Below, one piece after another: positions 6,070 to 10,428 of a stretch of 10,428 nt of DNA. The stretch lies in assembly GCA_900752345.1 (NCBI GenBank), contig CAADVA010000026.1, forward strand, positions 1-10,428, in the 5' to 3' direction. Position numbers and translations under genes: made by a program. This DNA comes from an uncultured Collinsella sp. GTDB lineage: Bacteria > Actinomycetota > Coriobacteriia > Coriobacteriales > Coriobacteriaceae. Under the pieces are notes generated by a model. The model had not been told where the DNA came from. It ran no database searches and worked only from the letters and a program-made list of their open reading frames with translations. Within the stretch, counting starts at the first letter, position 1, and every line of letters begins with the position of its first letter.

Positions 6070-7383
6070 TTAGCGCCCGGGGGCCAGAATCACCAGCGCG
6101 TCGTGCTCAAAGGGATGCTGAGCCACGCGCACGGTACCGTCACCGTTGTCGCGGACGGGCAGCTTGGCGATGCGCTTGTCCTCCATGTCGAAGCCCGTCG
6201 CCGTCCAGTCGCGCGCGCCGTCGAGCTTAAACTTGAGCGCCGTGGTACGCGGTAGGTACGTGACGACACGATCGCCAACGCGCGCCACACGAATGGCCTC
6301 GCGCGCGTCGTCGAGAAGCTCCTGCGCCGAAACCACGGCAAGTGCGTCATCGCCAGCCGTAGCACCCAGCCCGGCAAGCACATGCTCGATCGCGCCAAAG
6401 TCCCAAACGCCCGCAAACTGCAGGCACTCCTGCCAACGGAACGGCATATCGAAGCCCTCGCCCAGCACCGAGCCCTGGCTCTTGCTGGTCTGCCAGTTCC
6501 AAACGCCGTGCGCGCCATAGGTCACACCCGCGCTGGCGCCGGCAAGGATCGACGACCACACGCTCGCACGACAGTCCTGCGCGGTGAAGCGCCAGTACAC
6601 ATTGCGCGACGCACCCATCTGCTCGTAACAGGGCTCGGAGTTGACCATCGGCTTTTTGGGATAGTTGGCGGTAAAGTCCTGCGGCAGGTGCCATGCCTCG
6701 GGCTGGCCCTCGTAGTTGTGGCCGGGCTGGAACATGTAGAAGTCCAGGCGGTCCAGGTACTGTGACGGAATGGTGCGGTTGCCGCGGTTGATATGCATGG
6801 TGCGCAACGCCTCGGGCGCGCGTTTGACGACTTCGTCGAGGGCGTCCTCGTAGTAGGCAATCGCCTCGTCGCTGGTAAAGTCGGTATCGCCCGCCACCAC
6901 GTAGACGGGGTCGAACTCGCCCAGGTTCTCGACGACACGGGCAACGTGGGCGCGGACCTCCTCGCGCGGCATAGTCTCGGCACCGCAATGCTCGGCAATC
7001 TTGGCGCCCCAGGTACCGGGCACGTAGTTACACCACATAAGTACGAGTGCCGGACGAATGCCGTGCTCGACGGCAGCGCGGCACATGGCAGCAGCGCGGT
7101 CCCAGTACGCCTGGTTGGGACGGGACCAATCAAAATGCACGCCGTCCTCGCTGGCATAGGGCCAAATGCCCAGATCGGGGCGGCAGCGATCCCACTGCGG
7201 CAACGTGTTGATCTGCAGCACGTTCATGCCCTGCTCGGCGCGGCGGGTCAGATAGTAGTCCCAATCGGCCTCGGCGATGCTCGTAAACGCGCTCCAGCAC
7301 GTATCGGCAAACCAAAAGAACGGTTTGCCCTCGCACAAAAAGCCGTCCTGACGACCGTTAACGGTCAGCTTTCCCAAACTCAT
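6070..7383 (-). CDS. DUF4038 apiosidase-like glycoside hydrolase
   Basis: This 437-residue protein has the DUF4038 TIM-barrel fold, related to apiosidases and other plant-glycan enzymes. The family signature is present near the N terminus (PFFWFADTCWSAF, 21-33) with the usual LQINTLPQW strand at 56-64. By family analogy the likely acid/base and nucleophile are in the VAGDTDF loop (D166 or D168) and in NSEPCYE (E250, possibly E254). The C-terminal 95 or so residues resemble the small beta domain that usually follows DUF4038, called collagen-binding-like in Pfam. There is no signal peptide, so it should act in the cytoplasm, presumably on sugars brought in by the upstream PTS permease. The start is ATG 7383, with AAAGGA seven bases upstream; earlier in-frame ATGs have poorer sites. 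The substrate is unknown. Confidence 0.85.
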   Translation of the reverse strand: MSLGKLTVNGRQDGFLCEGKPFFWFADTCWSAFTSIAEADWDYYLTRRAEQGMNVLQINTLPQWDRCRPDLGIWPYASEDGVHFDWSRPNQAYWDRAAAMCRAAVEHGIRPALVLMWCNYVPGTWGAKIAEHCGAETMPREEVRAHVARVVENLGEFDPVYVVAGDTDFTSDEAIAYYEDALDEVVKRAPEALRTMHINRGNRTIPSQYLDRLDFYMFQPGHNYEGQPEAWHLPQDFTANYPKKPMVNSEPCYEQMGASRNVYWRFTAQDCRASVWSSILAGASAGVTYGAHGVWNWQTSKSQGSVLGEGFDMPFRWQECLQFAGVWDFGAIEHVLAGLGATAGDDALAVVSAQELLDDAREAIRVARVGDRVVTYLPRTTALKFKLDGARDWTATGFDMEDKRIAKLPVRDNGDGTVRVAQHPFEHDALVILAPGR

Positions 7384-7428
7384 CTGCATGTCCTTTCGTT
7401 TGATAAAGGAATTGCGAACCGGCAGATT

Positions 7429-7453
7429 CTTTCGCGGTAAACCCGCGCGAAAG
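7429..7453 (-). promoter_or_regulatory. Inverted repeat upstream of the hydrolase gene
   Basis: CTTTCGCG (7429-7436) and CGCGAAAG (7446-7453) are perfect 8-base arms around nine bases, 46 bases upstream of the hydrolase ATG. The spacer region contains GTAAAC, the half-site that recurs upstream of the permease gene. It could be an operator giving the hydrolase separate control, or an mRNA leader hairpin. No T-run follows, so it is not a typical terminator. Confidence 0.35.
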
Positions 7454-7519
7454 CCCCTGGCGCTTAGCAAGCCCCGGCGAACAGACGCCGCGCGCCCCTA
7501 ATCAGTCTACCTTGTAAGA

Positions 7520-7553
7520 AGGGCCCCGCCGGGCTTGCGCCTGACGGGGCCCT
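7520..7553 (-). terminator. Strong terminator after the PTS gene
   Basis: On the transcribed strand a 15-position stem (7553-7539 with 7534-7520) pairs at all but one position, with one G-U pair. It closes on a GCAA tetraloop and is followed by TTCTTA. It lies 41 bases past the EIIBC stop codon. It should end most permease transcripts, leaving the hydrolase gene to read-through or its own promoter. Confidence 0.8.
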
Positions 7554-7593
7554 GTCGTGTAGGTAAGGTCGTATGCGTCCGAATGGTTTGGCC

Positions 7594-9021
7594 TTAGGCC
7601 TCCATCTCGGCGAGCTCCTCCTTGGAGAAGCCAGTGGCAAAGACGACGGCAGCAGCGATGGCAAAGGAGATCGCCATACCGACGATAGCCCAGACGGTGT
7701 TCATCTGGCCACCCTGCAGGTAGTTGGTGAAGACCAGGAAGTTGGAGGCACCGCCGGCCAGGTAGTAGGTAACACCCATGAGGCCGGAGAACACAGCGCC
7801 GATGGCACCGCCGATAAACATACCGAGCATGGTGCGACGGAAGCGCATGAGGATACCGAAGAGCGCAGGCTCGGTGACGCCGCCGGCGATGGCGGAGATG
7901 ACGTAACCCAGGGCAAGACCCTTCTCGTCGGGGTTCTTCATCTTGAGGAAGGCACCGAAGGCGCAACCCCAGACAGCGGCCATAGCGCAGTTGGTGGAAA
8001 CGAAGACGAAGGGATCGTAGCCGGCGGCGATGATCTGGACCTGAGCGAGCAGGATGACGGGCATGTGCATGCCGCAGACCACGAAGAGCTGCCAGAAGGC
8101 GCCGAGGATGGCCATGACGATCAGGATACCGATACCGCCAAGGTCAGCAAGACCGAAGAGGGCGTTGGCGATGAGGTTGCCGAGCTCGTTGCCGATCGGG
8201 GCAAGGACGATGAAGGCGATGGGAATGGTGACGATCATGGTGCAGAACGGCGTGAAGACCGTGGACAGCACGTCGGGCATGACCTTCTTAAAGAACTTCT
8301 CGACAAAGTACAGGACGGGCACCGAGAGGATGATCGGCAGGACGGACTGCTGGTAGTTGGCAGCGGCGATCTGGATGCCGTAGACGGAGATGATTCCGCC
8401 ACCCTCCTGAGTCGCGACACTCACGACAGACGGGGCCATGAGAGCGCCGCCGAGGAGCATGCCCAGAACCGGAGAGGCGCCGAGCTTCTTAGCAGCGGCA
8501 TAGCCCAGGTAGATGGGGATAAAGGTAAACGTGGCCTCGTACAGGGTGGTGTAGAGGAACGTGTAGGTCGGATCGGTATCGGAGAGAACGCCGAGCATGG
8601 TGGGACCGAGGACCGCAGCGATGGTGCGGAACAAACCGCCGGCCATGAGCAGCGGAATCAGCTGGGTCATGGAGCCCGACAGATAGTCGAGGATGATATT
8701 GGGCAGGTTCTTGAGCTCGAACTTCTCCTTAGGGGCGTCGAGGTTCTCGTCGACCGCGGCACCCTGCTTGACGCCGGACATGGCAACGAACTCGGCGAGC
8801 ACCTTGGGCACGTTCTGGCCGATGATGACCTGGAGCTGGCTGCCGGCGAACTGGCAACCCAGTACACCCTTGACCTTCTTGATCTTCTCCACGTCGGCCT
8901 TGCTGTTATCCTTGAGCGTCAGACGCAGGCGCGTCATGCAGTTGGTGGCGACGGCAACATTCTCCGCACCGCCCACGAGCTCGAGGACATCGGTGGCAAT
9001 CTGTTTGTTATCTACTGCCAT
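7594..9021 (-). CDS. PTS permease EIIBC, glucose/beta-glucoside/sucrose family
   Basis: This inner-membrane transporter takes up a sugar and phosphorylates it with phosphate passed from PEP through HPr. The 475 residues are arranged EIIB then EIIC. The EIIB phospho-cysteine is C28 in the motif NCMTRLRL. The EIIC part starts near residue 105 and contains the substrate-loop signature GGVTEPALFGI at 380-390. There is no C-terminal EIIA domain after the last helix, so a separate EIIA is needed, as with several sucrose, trehalose and beta-glucoside permeases. Motifs do not decide the sugar. GGGGAGGGG ends four bases before ATG 9021; an ATG at 9036 overlaps this site and is less likely. The upstream region carries GTAAAC/GTTTAC half-sites suggesting LacI-like control. 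I see no LicT-type antiterminator target in the leader. Confidence 0.9.
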   Translation of the reverse strand: MAVDNKQIATDVLELVGGAENVAVATNCMTRLRLTLKDNSKADVEKIKKVKGVLGCQFAGSQLQVIIGQNVPKVLAEFVAMSGVKQGAAVDENLDAPKEKFELKNLPNIILDYLSGSMTQLIPLLMAGGLFRTIAAVLGPTMLGVLSDTDPTYTFLYTTLYEATFTFIPIYLGYAAAKKLGASPVLGMLLGGALMAPSVVSVATQEGGGIISVYGIQIAAANYQQSVLPIILSVPVLYFVEKFFKKVMPDVLSTVFTPFCTMIVTIPIAFIVLAPIGNELGNLIANALFGLADLGGIGILIVMAILGAFWQLFVVCGMHMPVILLAQVQIIAAGYDPFVFVSTNCAMAAVWGCAFGAFLKMKNPDEKGLALGYVISAIAGGVTEPALFGILMRFRRTMLGMFIGGAIGAVFSGLMGVTYYLAGGASNFLVFTNYLQGGQMNTVWAIVGMAISFAIAAAVVFATGFSKEELAEMEA

Positions 9022-9511
9022 GGGACCCCTCCCCATATCATCGTGTGTCTACCCGTTTGGACGTAGGCATGTCTTTGGCCCGGTGACTATAACCCCTTAC
9101 GGTTACCGAACCCTTGGATACGCTGTCGTAAACAATCTGTTTACTGAACGTTTACAGCGCTTAGTTTACACGCAGCGTTGAATTTGTGGCAGTTTTGCCG
9201 TTTGTAGTCCGGTGAACGGTAGGAAATCGGGGGTGAACGTAATTGAATGCCAAGGCATTACATATAGTGTCGTTTATTTATAAATGGCCGTCTCCGTGGG
9301 ATTTTATATAATCTTGCACCCAAATGCCTTGTTGATTCATCAACAAAAGCCCTGCTAGATAGTAGTAAACGAGTGTTTAATAGTTCATTGAGCGTTTGAT
9401 GCAACCGTTTACCGAGTTCATCTGCTTATTCTCTAATTCTGCTTTACACTAAACATGTTTAGATTGTATTGCCGCGATTGTTTAGCACGCGCGGCACAAG
9501 GGAGGCAGCTC
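9022..9511. promoter_or_regulatory. Divergent regulatory region rich in half-sites
   Basis: There is no gene in these 490 bases, which are much more AT-rich than the flanking genes. GTAAAC or GTTTAC occurs at 9128, 9139, 9150, 9164, 9365 and 9407; the first three start exactly 11 bases apart. GGTGAACG is repeated at 9211 and 9232, 21 bases apart. Other dyads are AATGCC/GGCATT (9246-9259) and TTGTTGAT/ATCAACAA (9329-9346). A possible minus-strand -10, TATAGT, lies at 9086-9091, but its -35 is poor. The pattern fits operator clusters for a LacI-like regulator acting on both divergent genes. Confidence 0.55.
9443..9470 (+). promoter_or_regulatory. Esterase promoter with operator in the spacer
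   Basis: TTTACA (9443-9448) and TGTATT (9465-9470) are 16 bases apart and make an acceptable promoter, with predicted start near 9477. The 14-base perfect palindrome CTAAACATGTTTAG (9449-9462) fills nearly the whole spacer, the classic position for a repressor operator. Its core resembles the GTAAAC/GTTTAC half-sites elsewhere in this region. Confidence 0.5.
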
Positions 9512-10428
9512 ATGGAACTCAAATCGTGCACCTACGCAACCGTCACCACCTTGGGCGACTTTGGCCCCTGGATCAGCAAGGTCGTTCTCGACCTACCCTG
9601 CACCGTGCGCGCCAACGATCTCGATTCGAACACTTTTCATATATATGTAGAGCGTCACGAGCGCACGGGCGAGGTCCTGATGCGCAAGGAGCACGGCGCC
9701 GACCATGCCGCGCCCTCCGTGGGTTACATCGACGTTCTCGCCGCGTATCCGTGTGACGAGAACGGCCGCAAGCTCGCCGTGGGCAACCATGTGGCACTCG
9801 AGGTCGCCGAGCAGCGACTGACCAAAAAGATCGAAGGCGGCGTCATGGGCTCGCGCATGCTCGATGACCAGCTGCACATCACGCAGCTCTCGGCTCTTCC
9901 CGGCAACGTCGGCGACGACCCCACCTGCGGCCTGGTCTTCGATGCCTGTCGCGGCGACATCTGCCCCGCGCTCAAGGGCTGGAGCAATGCCGTACAAAAG
10001 ACCGCCGTCGACGGCATCGCGCTCGAGTACGGCTTCTTTGAGCCCAGCTTTAAGGCAGAGGACTCGGCCTGCTTCAATCCCTTCGCACCCGAGGCCACGG
10101 TCGTGCCCCAAAAGGCCCCGCTCGTGGTGTACCTGCACGGCGCCGGCGAAGGCAAGGGTGCTACGCAGGGCGAAGGCGCCACGCGCGCCTATATCGGCAA
10201 CCGCGTGACAGCCATTAGCCAGGCGCAAATCCAGCGCTACTTTGGCGGCTTTGCCTGGGTGCTCGTGCCGCAGTCGCCCACGTTTTGGATGGACAACGGC
10301 ATCGAGCAGCTCGGTCGCTCCAACCAGAGCATCTACTCCCCCGTGCTCAAGGCGCTCATCGACGAGTTTGTCGCCGAGCGCGCCGATCGCATCGACACCG
10401 ACCGCATCGTGGTCGCCGGTCTTTCCAA
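9512..10428 (+). CDS. Two-domain alpha/beta-hydrolase esterase, 3' truncated
   Basis: The frame is open from ATG 9512 to the right edge, 305 complete codons, so the gene is cut by the window. AGGGAGG ends six bases before the ATG. Residues 1 to about 170 lack catalytic motifs and look like the beta-rich N-terminal domain found in some prolyl-oligopeptidase-type esterases. The alpha/beta-hydrolase part begins near 200 with LVVYLHGAGEG, giving the oxyanion motif HGAG at 209-212. The last full codons read VVAGLS, with S305 the expected nucleophile of a GxSxG elbow; Asp and His of the triad lie beyond the edge. No signal peptide is seen, so it is probably cytoplasmic. Divergence from the PTS/hydrolase genes suggests it removes acyl or ester groups from the same imported glycoside, but a peptidase role is not excluded. 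Confidence 0.8.
   Translation, partial: MELKSCTYATVTTLGDFGPWISKVVLDLPCTVRANDLDSNTFHIYVERHERTGEVLMRKEHGADHAAPSVGYIDVLAAYPCDENGRKLAVGNHVALEVAEQRLTKKIEGGVMGSRMLDDQLHITQLSALPGNVGDDPTCGLVFDACRGDICPALKGWSNAVQKTAVDGIALEYGFFEPSFKAEDSACFNPFAPEATVVPQKAPLVVYLHGAGEGKGATQGEGATRAYIGNRVTAISQAQIQRYFGGFAWVLVPQSPTFWMDNGIEQLGRSNQSIYSPVLKALIDEFVAERADRIDTDRIVVAGLS

Noticed and set aside
7573..9066. Plus-strand open frame of 497 codons opposite the PTS gene
   Set aside because: Its translation is an Asp/Gly/His-rich string without domains, as expected from the antisense of a GC-rich gene. The minus-strand EIIBC has clear motifs and a ribosome-binding site.
9469..9756. Plus-strand open frame of 95 codons at the start of the esterase gene
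   Set aside because: It is out of frame with the esterase, which has the better ribosome-binding site and an alpha/beta-hydrolase motif set.
1..10428. CRISPR array, tRNA, rRNA or insertion sequence
   Set aside because: No regularly spaced repeats, cloverleaf with tRNA landmarks, rRNA signatures or transposase-like frame were seen.

Overview
The window is high-GC bacterial DNA, compactly coded on both strands. The best guess is a gut member of the Coriobacteriia (Actinomycetota), probably Collinsella or a close relative. The main reasons are a LuxR-type regulator fused to a many-helix membrane domain, which is characteristic of that class, and a glucose-family PTS permease in a GC-rich actinobacterial context. 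The genus is inferred; no marker gene is present.

Layout, left to right. Positions 1-135 hold no gene but are dense in hairpins. pyrE (minus strand, 136-819) makes orotate phosphoribosyltransferase. It is divergent from mgtA (plus strand, 1257-4025), a P3B-type Mg2+ transport ATPase. The 437-base gap between them contains a TTGACA promoter inside a palindrome, a short upstream ORF with a strong ribosome-binding site, and a 148-base structured leader closed by a 20-position near-perfect stem ending in a T-tract. This looks like an attenuator or riboswitch controlling mgtA. It does not match the M-box consensus as I know it and is the best candidate here for an undescribed element.

mgtA meets a membrane-anchored LuxR-family regulator (minus, 4209-5753) tail to tail. 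That regulator gene is flanked by two copies, in opposite orientation, of a long hairpin repeat. Differences between the copies are compensated across the stem. The gap to its right also holds an open reading stretch without a clear start that looks protein-like and may be a gene remnant.

The right third is a carbohydrate-use locus. A cytoplasmic DUF4038 (apiosidase-like) glycoside hydrolase (minus, 6070-7383) lies downstream of a PTS EIIBC permease (minus, 7594-9021), with a strong terminator between them. Divergent from these is a two-domain esterase (plus, from 9512) that runs off the right edge just after its nucleophile serine. The 490-base AT-richer divergent region is full of GTAAAC/GTTTAC half-sites and palindromes, which suggests control by a LacI-like regulator encoded elsewhere. 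A plausible reading is import and phosphorylation of a glycoside by the PTS, cleavage by the hydrolase and deacylation by the esterase. The substrate cannot be read from the sequence.
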